Positions 1 to 7,538 of a stretch of DNA of 37,413 nt are shown piece by piece. The number at the start of each line of letters is the position of its first letter. The first letter of the stretch is position 1. The translations under genes and the position numbers were made by a program. Location of the stretch: positions 1 through 37,413 of the forward strand of contig CAKZMC010000065.1 in assembly GCA_937128055.1 (NCBI GenBank). The letters run 5' to 3'. The notes under the pieces are model-generated. The model was given only the letters and a program-made list of their open reading frames with translations. It did no database searches and had not been told where the DNA came from. This DNA is from an uncultured Actinomycetes bacterium. GTDB lineage: Bacteria > Actinomycetota > Geothermincolia > Geothermincolales > RBG-13-55-18.

Positions 1-124
1 CTCCGCAGGCTGCGCTGCGACCAACTCGGCCGTTCCCGGGCAAGTCGGGTGGAAATCCCTCCTTCTTGCGGGACGGGCCGCCGTGCAGTGGTCTCGCTCC
101 GCAGGCTGCGCTGCGACCAACTCG
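1..124. repeat. Direct repeat, two copies of 28 bp
   Basis: The first 28 bases of the window recur exactly at 97-124 (both begin CTCCGCAGGCTGCGCTGCGA and end CCAACTCG), giving a 96-bp period. The bases after each copy remain loosely similar (both reach a CGTTCC core), so the true unit may be longer and degenerate. The first copy touches the window edge, so more copies may lie upstream. No reading frame with a ribosome site covers it. It may belong to a dispersed intergenic repeat family; function unknown. Confidence 0.6.
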
Positions 125-340
125 TTCGTTCCAAGCCTGTCGGTTGCGGTCAAGCGAAATGGGCATGATCGCCGCCACGGACCCCGTAGCTCTCCGGACT
201 TTTGGGTACAAATAGATATTTCTCCCGGCAAGTTCGCCGGATGGCGATTCCGCTTGCCGACATGAAGCTGACCTATGTCACGATGTTCTGCTAAACTCCT
301 TGCCATGAGAGAACAATCGGTAAGTAGCGGAGAGGACTCC

Positions 341-1735
341 TTGACCCCGCAGTTCAATCGGACGCAGCGAAGGGTACTGAGCGATAAGGAGCGCCGCCGT
401 CAAGCCAAGAAAAGGGCGCGAGAGCTGCGCCGTCGCAAGCGGAGGGGCAAGCATGGCTCAAACAAGCCCGCCTACCTTCGACCGCGGAACATCGCCTTTG
501 CCCTTCTTTTCCTTTTCCTGCTCATATCATGCTTTCTGACCTGGGGCGCGAGCGGGGGAGACGCGAGCCAACGTAAGCTGGAGATCCCCGCCTCCAACAT
601 GGACGCCGTCAAGGATCTCGCCCTGAGGCCGGGAGAGATAAGCGAACCGTACATTCCGGCACGTGCGGCCTACCTGCTAGACACTTCCACGGGCGAGGTG
701 CTCTACGAGAAGAACGCCGACGAAGAGCTCCCCATGGCCTCCACCACCAAGATCATGACCGCGATTGTCGTGTTGGAGCACGCTTCCCTCGACGAGAGCA
801 CGTCCATCAGCGAAATGGCTTCCTCCACGGGGGAATCGTCAGTCTGGCTGGAAAAAGGCGAGGTTCTGACGGTGGAGCAGCTGCTGTACGCCCTCATGGT
901 GCAGTCCGCCAACGACTCCGCCGTAGCCCTGGCCGAACACGTTGCCGGTTCCGTGGAGGCTTTCGTCGCGATGATGAACGGAAAATGCGTGGAGCTGGGA
1001 GCCGCGCATACGCATTTCACGAACCCCCACGGACTGGACCAAAGCGGGCACTACACCACCGCGAGGGACCTGGCTTTGATCTCATCTTACGCGATGCGCA
1101 ACCCCGTCTTTCGTGAGCTGGTTATCGCCGACGCATACCAGATACCATGGCCAGGTCATCCTTATCCCAGGGTACTGGAAAATCATAACAAATTCTTGAA
1201 GCTCTACCCTTACGCCAACGGCATCAAGACCGGATATACCGACGAGGCCGGCAAATGCCTGGTGGCCTCCGCTTTGCGCGATGATAGGGAGCTCATCTCC
1301 GTCATCCTAAACGGAGGGGAAAGCTACTGGGACCAGACCATACAGCTAATGGAATACGGTTACCGTTGCTTCGCGCGCGTGGAATACGCATATGCGGGTC
1401 AGATTCTGGCCGAAATCGATGTGGGAGATTATCCTAGAAAGAAGGTCGCCCTCGTAGCGCAGAGGGACATGGCCTTCACGGTGCGGCGTGACCGCCTGGG
1501 CGATTTCCTCACCGCCAGCCTATACTGCCCGCACTGGATGCCTTACCCGGTCGACAGAGGACAGGCAGTGGGCCAGCTGGTGGCGGGCGAGGGAAGCGAG
1601 GCGGAGGTCAGGGAATCCATGGTAAGCAACGTATCTTGCCGGCCGCCCAACTTCCTATTTCGCATTTTTGCCTTCCTCGGCTCTATCCTGGGGATGTGGT
1701 GGCGTTGGATAAGGTGGCTGGTTCCGGGGCTTTGA
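341..1735 (+). CDS. D-alanyl-D-alanine carboxypeptidase, PBP5/DacF family
   Basis: A serine-type D,D-carboxypeptidase (peptidase S11) that trims the terminal D-Ala from peptidoglycan pentapeptides outside the membrane. From the TTG at 341 the protein has 464 residues: a very basic cytoplasmic tail, one membrane segment (IAFALLFLFLLISCFL), then the catalytic domain with S134-T-T-K137 (SxxK nucleophile), S189-A-N (SxN) and K296-T-G (KTG). A C-terminal domain follows, ending in a Trp-rich hydrophobic segment. I chose TTG 341 because GGAGAGGA lies 5-8 bases upstream; in-frame ATGs at 275 and 305 lack a ribosome site but are possible. The N-terminal anchor replaces the usual cleaved signal peptide. 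It sits 30 bp before hpt, probably co-transcribed. Confidence 0.9.
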   Translation: MTPQFNRTQRRVLSDKERRRQAKKRARELRRRKRRGKHGSNKPAYLRPRNIAFALLFLFLLISCFLTWGASGGDASQRKLEIPASNMDAVKDLALRPGEISEPYIPARAAYLLDTSTGEVLYEKNADEELPMASTTKIMTAIVVLEHASLDESTSISEMASSTGESSVWLEKGEVLTVEQLLYALMVQSANDSAVALAEHVAGSVEAFVAMMNGKCVELGAAHTHFTNPHGLDQSGHYTTARDLALISSYAMRNPVFRELVIADAYQIPWPGHPYPRVLENHNKFLKLYPYANGIKTGYTDEAGKCLVASALRDDRELISVILNGGESYWDQTIQLMEYGYRCFARVEYAYAGQILAEIDVGDYPRKKVALVAQRDMAFTVRRDRLGDFLTASLYCPHWMPYPVDRGQAVGQLVAGEGSEAEVRESMVSNVSCRPPNFLFRIFAFLGSILGMWWRWIRWLVPGL

Positions 1736-1765
1736 GGTGATGGGGGAGCGGCGGAGGCCTATGGC

Positions 1766-2332
1766 ATGCAGGTACCCCTGGAGAGGATAGTGTTCAGCGG
1801 GGAGGAAATCGCCTCCCGCGTCCAGGAGCTGGGGGCCGAGATAACCCGCGATTACCTGGACGAGTATGGGCCCGAGGCGGAGGCGGTGCTGGTGAACGTC
1901 CTCAAGGGGGGCTTTGTCTTCCTTGCCGATCTTGTACGGTGCCTGGAATTCAGCGTAGTGATTGATTTCCTGGCCATCACCAGCTACGCGGGCGACGGCG
2001 CCTCTACAGGCGGGGTTCGCATCATGAAAGACCTCACCGAGAGCATTTACAGGCGCGATGTGCTGGTGGTGGAGGACATCGTTGATACCGGTTTGACCTT
2101 AAGTTACATCCTGCGCAACCTGTCCTCGCGCAAACCGCGCAGCCTCAAGGTCTGCACCTTCCTCGACCGTTTGAGCAGCCGCATCGTTCCCCTGCAAGTA
2201 GACTACCGCTGCTTCGAGGTGGGCGAGGAGTTCGTGGTAGGTTATGGCCTGGATTACGGCCAGAAGTGGAGGAACCTGGGTTACGTCTGCACTTTGCGAT
2301 TAGAGGAGCATCCCCGGAGCGATTGTCCCTAA
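1766..2332 (+). CDS. hpt: Hypoxanthine phosphoribosyltransferase
   Basis: A purine-salvage enzyme of the cytoplasm that transfers ribose-5-phosphate from PRPP to hypoxanthine or guanine. The 188-residue length is typical. The PRPP-binding loop VVEDIVDTG is clear, with acidic pair E103-D104 and D107. An N-terminal LKGGF loop and a C-terminal FVVGYGLDY segment, both usual in bacterial Hpt, are also visible. ATG 1766 follows GCGGAGG at a good distance; the ATG at 1761 is out of frame. In many bacteria hpt lies between tilS and ftsH, but here it follows a carboxypeptidase gene, an unusual neighbourhood. The family call is secure; preference for hypoxanthine over guanine is not visible. Confidence 0.93.
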   Translation: MQVPLERIVFSGEEIASRVQELGAEITRDYLDEYGPEAEAVLVNVLKGGFVFLADLVRCLEFSVVIDFLAITSYAGDGASTGGVRIMKDLTESIYRRDVLVVEDIVDTGLTLSYILRNLSSRKPRSLKVCTFLDRLSSRIVPLQVDYRCFEVGEEFVVGYGLDYGQKWRNLGYVCTLRLEEHPRSDCP

Positions 2333-2560
2333 GGCCTCCCGCACGGACCGGTGTGAAAGCACCGCGGCCACGAAAGGGGCACCCTGTAAGCGCATGTTCA
2401 ACATGCGCCGCCCGCAGTCGATATAAGGAGTGAGGAGAGGGGCAGGCGGTGAGGACCCGGAAGTCCGAACGGGTCATATCCCGGAAATAAAGCGGGAGCC
2501 GTTACCGGGTCCGCCAAGGAGTATGAGCTTGCGTTACTCCTCGGATAATATGTATTGGTG
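2333..2560 (+). ncRNA. Candidate structured RNA region (unidentified)
   Basis: This gene-free stretch is rich in nested inverted repeats. GCGCATGTT/AACATGCGC (2390-2408) is a perfect 9-bp stem. GGACCCGG near 2453 pairs with CCGGGTCC near 2505, and a GACCCG/CGGGTC hairpin inside it is a mutually exclusive alternative. AGGAGTA/TACTCCT (2517-2541) forms a third stem. Together these look more like a folded transcript than spacer DNA. I do not recognise a known class: it lacks the SRP, tmRNA, RNase P and cobalamin-riboswitch signatures. It could be an hpt 3' UTR, an independent small RNA, or a degenerate mobile element. Confidence 0.3.
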
Positions 2561-2583
2561 AGGGGCGTTTGAGAAAGGGGTGT

Positions 2584-2610
2584 TTGACACGCCCCGCGGG
2601 GTGCTATAGT
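2584..2610 (+). promoter_or_regulatory. Sigma70-type promoter for the bifunctional nuclease gene
   Basis: A perfect -35 box TTGACA (2584-2589) is followed after 15 bp by TATAGT (2605-2610). Transcription would start near 2617, leaving a leader of about 25 bases. The spacer is shorter than the usual 17 bp and contains the palindrome CCCCGCGGGG, which could bind a regulator. An upstream GGGGCGT/ACGCCCC dyad overlaps the -35 side. Confidence 0.6.
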
Positions 2611-2641
2611 TTAACCTTGAAACGTTGAGGATGTGATAGCA

Positions 2642-3112
2642 ATGGTGGAGCTAACATTGATAGGGGTCAGGGTTGAACTGCCGGCAAACCAACCCATAGT
2701 CCTGCTCAAGGAGAGGAAGGGCGACCGCTACCTGCCTATCTGGATCGGAGCCTTCGAGGCCACCGCCATAGCCTTCGCCCTCCAGGGCATAGAGACCGCC
2801 CGGCCCATGACCCATGACCTCATGAAGAACATCCTCGACGAGCTGGGCATCACCATGAAGGAGGTGGTGATCTCCGACCTCAAGGAGGGGACTTTCTACG
2901 CCGACATCAACCTCGTTTACCAGGGAAAGCCCTTCAAGATAGATGCGCGGCCCAGCGACGCCATAGCGCTGGCGGTGCGCACCGGCGTATCCATATACTC
3001 GGACGAGCACGTGCTGAACGAGGCCAGCGTCTTCATCCAGACGGACGAGGAGGATGAGATCGAGCGCTTCAGGGACTTCCTGAAGGACGTCAAGCCCGAG
3101 GATTTCATGTAA
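2642..3112 (+). CDS. Bifunctional nuclease (BFN/DUF151) family protein
   Basis: A 156-residue protein made almost wholly of the BFN (DUF151) domain. The family signature is visible: an N-terminal VRVELPANQPIVLLKE strand, LPIWIG, the central HDLM...LDELG helix and the R-P-S-D-A-I-A-L-A-V-R motif. Family members are reported to have nuclease activity in plants and are very widespread in bacteria, where the role is poorly defined. I chose ATG 2642 because GAGG at 2627-2630 lies 11 bases upstream; the GTG at 2633 used by the ORF track would leave only 2 bases. It is a single gene with its own promoter. The C-terminus is acidic (TDEEDEIERF). Family call firm, function inferred. Confidence 0.88.
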   Translation: MVELTLIGVRVELPANQPIVLLKERKGDRYLPIWIGAFEATAIAFALQGIETARPMTHDLMKNILDELGITMKEVVISDLKEGTFYADINLVYQGKPFKIDARPSDAIALAVRTGVSIYSDEHVLNEASVFIQTDEEDEIERFRDFLKDVKPEDFM

Positions 3113-3277
3113 GGAAACGCGCCCCCCAAGACCATGCACGCCGCCTCCCAAGACACATTCGCCGCCCCTGAGGCCCATTTTACCTGCGGTGCCCGCTTGC
3201 GTTACTATTTTAAGGAAAATACGGTGTGGAAACCGGAAAAGCGGCAGCACCGCGGCGACTATCGCGAGAGGTAACGA

Positions 3278-4327
3278 TTGGAACGGCTCAAAGCACTGGA
3301 GAAAGCGGCCATCCTGCTGGTGGCCATCACCATCATCGGCACCATTGGATACATGCTGATAGAGCACCAGAATTTCCTCAACGCCCTATACATGGTCATC
3401 ATCACCATCACCACCATCGGTTATGGGGAAACCTTCACCCTGGGGACCGGCGGGGAGATATTCACCATCTTCCTCATCGTGGCCGGCGTGGGCACCGTGG
3501 GATATACCCTGGTGAGTGGAGTAGAATTCATGTTAGAGAACAGCCTTACGGGACTCATGGGAAGGAGAAAGATGCGCAAGGATATCGAGAACATGATCGG
3601 CCATTACATCCTCTGCGGTTACGGCAGGGTGGGCCAGCATATAGCCGAGGACCTGAAAGACGCCGAGGCCAGCTTCGTGATCATCGAGAAGGACCCCGCG
3701 GCGGCGGAGAGAGCGCAGCAGAAGGGGTTCCTGGTCATCAAGGCCGATGCCACCAACGAGGAGTCGCTGCGGGAGGCGGGTATTGAAAAGGCCCGGGGCC
3801 TGGTCACCGCCCTCTCCAGCGACGCCGAGAACCTTTACATCACCCTCACCGCCCGGGAGCTTTGTCCCCACCTCTTTATAGTCAGCCGCTGCGACGTCGA
3901 GGAGTCCGAGTCCAAGCTGCGGCGTGCTGGCGCGGACAGGGTCATCTCCCCACATTCCATCGGCGGGAGGCGCATGGCGGCCATGCTCCTCAAGCCCATG
4001 GTATGGGATTACCTTGACCTGGTGACCAAAGGCCAGTATATCCAGTTCAACATCGAGAACCTGGAGTGGCGCATCGACGATATGGAGATCCAGCCCAATT
4101 CCTACCTGGACGGGAAGACCATCGAAGAGGCCAAGATATACTCCATTTCCGGGGCCCTCGTCCTGGCCGTGAAAAAGCGGGGGATGAACTTCGACACCAA
4201 GCCGACCAAGGACACCCACCTCGACGCAGGTGACTGCATCATCGCCATCGGAACCGTGGAGCAATTGGCCAAGCTGGAGGAGGTGGCCACATCCAGGACC
4301 TGGTTGCAAGGAGGGCGCTATACCTGA
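3278..4327 (+). CDS. Potassium channel with RCK/TrkA regulatory domain
   Basis: A two-transmembrane K+ channel subunit of 349 residues. The first helix (about 9-27), the pore helix and selectivity filter TTIGYG (45-50) and the second helix (about 60-80) come first. An RCK_N Rossmann domain then starts at about 109 with the nucleotide loop GYGRVG (114-119), followed by RCK_C from about 265. Such channels tetramerise in the membrane and open in response to ligand, often Ca2+ or nucleotide, bound by the cytoplasmic ring. The start is TTG 3278, supported by GAGAGG six bases upstream; no in-frame ATG fits. It stands alone, 165 bp after the BFN gene. No internal Met suggesting a separate RCK product was noted. 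Confidence 0.9.
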   Translation: MERLKALEKAAILLVAITIIGTIGYMLIEHQNFLNALYMVIITITTIGYGETFTLGTGGEIFTIFLIVAGVGTVGYTLVSGVEFMLENSLTGLMGRRKMRKDIENMIGHYILCGYGRVGQHIAEDLKDAEASFVIIEKDPAAAERAQQKGFLVIKADATNEESLREAGIEKARGLVTALSSDAENLYITLTARELCPHLFIVSRCDVEESESKLRRAGADRVISPHSIGGRRMAAMLLKPMVWDYLDLVTKGQYIQFNIENLEWRIDDMEIQPNSYLDGKTIEEAKIYSISGALVLAVKKRGMNFDTKPTKDTHLDAGDCIIAIGTVEQLAKLEEVATSRTWLQGGRYT

Positions 4328-4433
4328 GGCCGCACCTGCCTTTCCCGGCTCCCGACATGATTAACCTGTGCTTCAGAGTGACTATTTTTGCTATCATTAA
4401 ACATGAACCTAAACGGCAAGATGAGGCCATACC

Positions 4434-5471
4434 ATGAAAACAGCGGGAGAGGCGAGGAGCATAGCGTGTAAAGCGGCCATCATGCTGCTGGTTTCCATGA
4501 TGATGGTCGCCACGGTCTGCCCCGTTGCTCTCGCGGAGGGCAGTGAAGAAAAAGAGCTGAGGAAGGAGGCCAATCGCCTCACCTACGAGCTACTCGACCT
4601 GCGGGCCCGCAAGAGGACAGCGGAAGAGGAGGGGGCTGCCCTGCAGCGGGATCTGGAAGGCCTTGACCTGCGTATCGCGGCGGTGCAGGCGGAATTGGGA
4701 AAGCTTCATGAGGAACTTGCCGACCGGCAGAGGGCATACGACGCATCCCTGCGCTCCCTTTACATGCGCGGCGAGGTGAGCGAGCTCGAGGTCATCCTGG
4801 AGTCCCGAGAACTCGAAGAACTCTGGCAGGACACCGGTTACGTAAGGCATATCGGCGGGGCGCACCGGGAGGCAATGGAGCGGCTGAAGGAGAAGATCGC
4901 CGAGAAGGGGCTGGCGGAGCGCGAGCTTAGGGAGTTGCGGGCCAGGCGGGAGAGGATCGCCGCATCGCTGGATATGGAGGGTATCGCTGCGCGCATCTCC
5001 GCCGTGCAGGCAAAGCTGGACGAGATCAACGCCCGCCTGCGTGAGCTGGAGATGGGCAAGGCGCGAAAGCCAGCCGCTCCTCCCCAGAGCTCTCCGCCCG
5101 CATGGTCCGTTCCCGCGCCAGGCAAACTTCTCGACCGCGTGCCGTACATGCCGCCCCTCTCAGACTTCGAGCGCACCGGCATCATGTTCTCCGGCTACAC
5201 GACCTCCTACGGGGCGGAATTCCACGGAAGACCCACGGCAAGCGGCGTCGTCTTCAACATGTACGACTACACCTGCGCCCACCGCACCCTGCCGTTCGGA
5301 ACCTGGCTACTGGTCACCTTCAGGGGGAAGCAGGTGATAGTGCAAGTAAACGACCGGGGGCCCTTTGTCCCAGGCCGGGTACTGGACCTCTCTCAGGGGG
5401 CGGCCCAATACATCGGGCTGGACGGCGTGCAGTGGACGGAGTTCGAGATCATCGTGCCCAAGGGTGGTTGA
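4434..5471 (+). CDS. Secreted coiled-coil protein with RlpA-like double-psi beta-barrel
   Basis: A 345-residue exported cell-wall protein. A signal peptide ends at about A34 (PVALA). Residues about 36-210 are a long charged coiled coil resembling the N-terminal region of PcsB/CwlO-type hydrolases. A Pro-rich linker follows, then an RlpA-type double-psi beta-barrel (about 252-345). The barrel shows SYGAEFHGRPTASG, AHRTLPFGT and VNDRGPF (N306, D307), then R-V-L-D-L-S. RlpA proteins can be septal lytic transglycosylases acting on naked glycan, and the Asp in NDRGPF matches a conserved active-site residue. No SPOR domain is present, so the coiled coil may target or autoinhibit it. A TGAGG ribosome site supports the ATG. 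Enzymatic activity is inferred. Confidence 0.85.
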   Translation: MKTAGEARSIACKAAIMLLVSMMMVATVCPVALAEGSEEKELRKEANRLTYELLDLRARKRTAEEEGAALQRDLEGLDLRIAAVQAELGKLHEELADRQRAYDASLRSLYMRGEVSELEVILESRELEELWQDTGYVRHIGGAHREAMERLKEKIAEKGLAERELRELRARRERIAASLDMEGIAARISAVQAKLDEINARLRELEMGKARKPAAPPQSSPPAWSVPAPGKLLDRVPYMPPLSDFERTGIMFSGYTTSYGAEFHGRPTASGVVFNMYDYTCAHRTLPFGTWLLVTFRGKQVIVQVNDRGPFVPGRVLDLSQGAAQYIGLDGVQWTEFEIIVPKGG

Positions 5472-5552
5472 TATAGGAAGCGCCCGGTGCCGTGATTGCG
5501 CGCCGGGAGAGCTGGCAGGGCTCATGTGCGGCCGTAAAGCCGGAGCACAACG

Positions 5553-5984
5553 GTGGTTGGTTCCGTGGAGGAGGAAAAGACATACAGGCGCTGGGATGAA
5601 GTAAAGTTCGCTCACCGCAGCGAGCAAGAATTCGCCCGCTTGCTCGACTTCTACAATATCAGGTGGCTCTACGAGCCGGTGAGCTTCGACATCGCCTGGG
5701 ACAAGAACGGCAACCCCGTCTCCAAGTTCACGCCCGATTTCTACCTGCCCGAGTTCGATCTCTACATCGAGATCACCACCCTGGACCAGAAGCTGGTGAC
5801 CAAGAAAAACCGCAAGATACGCAGGATGTGCGAACTGTATCCCCAGGTGAAATGCAAGATATTTTACCGCAAGGACTACGAGCACCTGCTCTTCAAGTAC
5901 GGGATTAGCCTGGGCGGGGAGGGAAGGGAAGAGGGCGGGCGTGAGCGGCCCCCCGGACGCGTTCCGCCGGGAGAATCCCGTTGA
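5553..5984 (+). CDS. Small PD-(D/E)XK nuclease-like protein, function unknown
   Basis: A 143-residue protein I cannot assign to a named family. Its core looks like a compact PD-(D/E)XK nuclease fold: an N-terminal helix with S23-E-x-E26, then T-P61-D62-F-Y-L-P followed by Y-I-E73-I-T, and a Lys-rich helix (K80, K84, K85). The canonical Lys of ExK is Thr here, so a shifted Lys would be needed for catalysis. The last about 23 residues are low-complexity Gly/Arg/Pro. GTG 5553 follows CGGAG at 7 bases; GTG 5565 is an alternative. It is 81 bp after the RlpA-like gene and converges with the next gene. No methylase or toxin partner is adjacent. Confidence 0.6.
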   Translation: MVGSVEEEKTYRRWDEVKFAHRSEQEFARLLDFYNIRWLYEPVSFDIAWDKNGNPVSKFTPDFYLPEFDLYIEITTLDQKLVTKKNRKIRRMCELYPQVKCKIFYRKDYEHLLFKYGISLGGEGREEGGRERPPGRVPPGESR

Positions 5985-6150
5985 ACTGCGCCGAGCGACC
6001 GCCCCGGGCAGGGTGGCGGAAAGTCCCTTTCCGCCAGAGCAGCGACGAGGGGCGGGTGCGGACGGGGCATCGTCGCCGCGAGACCGGGTGGGCGAGGAGG
6101 CAGCGGCTGCAAGACCGCTCCCCCTGCCCCGCGTGAACACCGCGCTCCCC

Positions 6151-6849
6151 TCAATCCCGGGACGTGTTTTCCATGCGGGCGAGGAACGTGCAGCCTTCGC
6201 GCACGCGTTCCACCTTCCAGTCGCCGGCCAGTCCGAGCAGGCCTTCCTCCAGTCCGCGGTGTATCTCGCACACCAGCTCGCGGCAGAGGTCGACCACCCC
6301 CCCGAAGGGGCAGGAAGGGAAGCTGACCTCGATGGTCCCCTTATCGCGCAGCCGTTGCCGAGCGCTGATGCCCCTCCGGCTCAAGTCCTTTTTCCACGCC
6401 TCGCCCACCCCCTCAGGCCCGGCACCGCGCGGGAGCTGGGTGAGGGGGGAAGCGGCGCCCATCGCCTCGGAGCGCCCGTAGGCGCGCGCCTCTTCCACCA
6501 TGGAAGCCACGAGGTCCCTGCCGCAGCCTCTCAACCCGGAAGCCATAATAGCCGCCAAGGGCCTGTAGGCGCGCGGCGGCAGATGCAGCTCCCAATCCTC
6601 CTCGCTCACCATGTACATGTGGGCGGGCCGACCTCCCCGCTCGCCGCGACGCCTGGTGGTCGTCAGGAGGCCCCCCCTGACCAGTTTTTCCAGGTGCATG
6701 CGCGCCGCGTTCACGTGCAGACCGAAGCGCTCCGCAACCTCCCGCGCCGATAGGGGAGTGCCGGCATCGAGGAGAAGGTCCATGATCTGGCGGCGTGTGG
6801 GGTCCGCCAGGGCCATGGAAACCATTGCGATCCTGTCCTGGTAAGCCAA
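6151..6849 (-). CDS. ArsR-like winged-helix regulator with Cys-rich C-terminus
   Basis: A 232-residue DNA-binding regulator. An N-terminal winged helix (about 8-75) includes DPTRRQIMDLLL, a recognition helix with HVNAARMHLEKL and a wing RRGERGGRP. This resembles the COG2345 group that includes SufR-type iron-sulfur regulators. The C-terminus holds Cys in S-C-P-F, D-L-C, L-V-C (followed by E-I-H) and E-G-C, with spacings of 8, 4 and about 25 residues. That is a plausible metal or Fe-S site, although it is not SufR's published spacing. It starts at ATG 6849 and diverges from a zinc-ribbon/DUF1858 pair across an AT-rich promoter region, so it probably controls itself and those genes. Ligand inferred only. 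Confidence 0.78.
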   Translation of the reverse strand: MAYQDRIAMVSMALADPTRRQIMDLLLDAGTPLSAREVAERFGLHVNAARMHLEKLVRGGLLTTTRRRGERGGRPAHMYMVSEEDWELHLPPRAYRPLAAIMASGLRGCGRDLVASMVEEARAYGRSEAMGAASPLTQLPRGAGPEGVGEAWKKDLSRRGISARQRLRDKGTIEVSFPSCPFGGVVDLCRELVCEIHRGLEEGLLGLAGDWKVERVREGCTFLARMENTSRD

Positions 6850-6870
6850 CGATTCTCCTGACCTCGCGTA

Positions 6871-6899
6871 TTGACAGCTTTATTATAACATAGTATATA
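6871..6899 (+). promoter_or_regulatory. Sigma70 promoter for the zinc-ribbon gene
   Basis: A consensus-quality promoter: TTGACA (6871-6876), 17 bp, TATATA (6894-6899), with a predicted start near 6906. It lies in an AT-rich island in otherwise GC-rich DNA. A reverse-strand TATAAT inside the spacer (about 6882-6887) could be the -10 box of the divergent regulator, so the two promoters would overlap and compete. Confidence 0.72.
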
Positions 6900-6900
6900 A

Positions 6901-6916
6901 ATACAGTATATACAGT
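6901..6916. promoter_or_regulatory. Candidate operator, tandem ATACAGT repeats
   Basis: ATACAGT occurs at 6901-6907 and again at 6910-6916, sharing the palindrome GTATATAC (6906-6913). The site covers the predicted transcription start of the rightward promoter, where a bound repressor would block it. The divergent ArsR-like regulator is the obvious candidate protein, but this is inference. Confidence 0.4.
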
Positions 6917-6938
6917 TTTTAACGTTAAAGGAGGGGAG

Positions 6939-7235
6939 ATGCTCAGGATCAAGTCGCGTTGCTGGAGGTGCGGGGAGGTCGCGCTGGCTATCGAGGATAT
7001 TATCCTGGTGGAGCACGGGGACGGCGACGGGACCTTCTACGTCTTTACGTGTTACGGGTGCGGCGACCCGCAGGCCTACCCCGCGGACCCGCGTTTCGTG
7101 GACTTCATGCGCATGAACGGGCGGGAACCCATAATCCTGAGTCCCCCCATCGAGTGCAAGGAAGCGGAGAAAAACCCGCCGCTCTCGTGGGACGATCTCC
7201 TCGACCTCCACCTGCAGCTGGAGAGCGACGGCTGA
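6939..7235 (+). CDS. Small zinc-ribbon protein, unknown function
   Basis: A 98-residue protein that I do not recognise. It has two CxxC pairs, C-W-R-C-G near residue 8 and C-Y-G-C-G near residue 38, separated by a strand-rich stretch (ALAIEDIILVE). This is the pattern of a zinc ribbon or rubredoxin-like knuckle. The remaining 55 residues are acidic and Leu-rich (SWDDLLDLHLQLE). ATG 6939 follows an excellent AAAGGAGGGG site, and a consensus promoter precedes it. It is divergent from a Cys-rich regulator and 90 bp before a CxxC-containing DUF1858 gene, which suggests a shared metal or redox theme. The charged tail could mediate protein binding. Confidence 0.68.
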   Translation: MLRIKSRCWRCGEVALAIEDIILVEHGDGDGTFYVFTCYGCGDPQAYPADPRFVDFMRMNGREPIILSPPIECKEAEKNPPLSWDDLLDLHLQLESDG

Positions 7236-7325
7236 CCTATATCAGCGCACACGGAGAAAATGCCCTGGCAAAGTGGGTCGGCATGTGTTTAACTAAGAGG
7301 CAAGAAAAAGCAAGGAGGTAAGGAT

Positions 7326-7538
7326 ATGGCCATCACGAAGCATATGACCATCCAGGAGGTCGTGGAGAAAAACCCCGAAACCATAAGGGTCTTCATGGAA
7401 CACGGGCTGCACTGCGTGGGCTGTGCCGTGGCGCGCTTCGAGAACATCGAGCAAGGCGCCCTGGCTCACGGCATAGACGTGGATGCGCTGGTCAAGGACC
7501 TCAACGCGAGGGTGGGGGAGGGCGGGCAGGAAGAGTAG
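7326..7538 (+). CDS. DUF1858 redox-disulfide domain protein
   Basis: A 70-residue stand-alone DUF1858 domain, the hybrid-cluster-protein-associated redox disulfide family (TIGR03980). The family pattern is present: MTIQEVVEKNPETIRVFMEHGLHCVGC with the Cys pair C-V-G-C, then a helix around ARFENIEQGA and a C-terminal D-V-D-A-L-V. The domain is common in anaerobes, where a thiol/disulfide role is proposed but not well proven. The start is certain, with AAGGAGGT just upstream of the ATG. It probably shares a transcript with the zinc-ribbon gene. No hybrid cluster protein gene is in the window. Confidence 0.85.
   Translation: MAITKHMTIQEVVEKNPETIRVFMEHGLHCVGCAVARFENIEQGALAHGIDVDALVKDLNARVGEGGQEE

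Noticed and set aside
2350-2510. Possible cobalamin riboswitch or group II intron fragment, from GGTGTGAAAGC and GGAAGTCC motifs
   Set aside because: The B12 box and P1 elements are absent, and no domain V or reverse transcriptase is present. The resemblance is limited to short strings.
3226-3786. 186-codon His-rich plus-strand ORF overlapping the K+ channel gene
   Set aside because: His-rich runs come from an alternate frame of ATCATCACC codons in the channel's membrane segment; the channel frame is clearly real.
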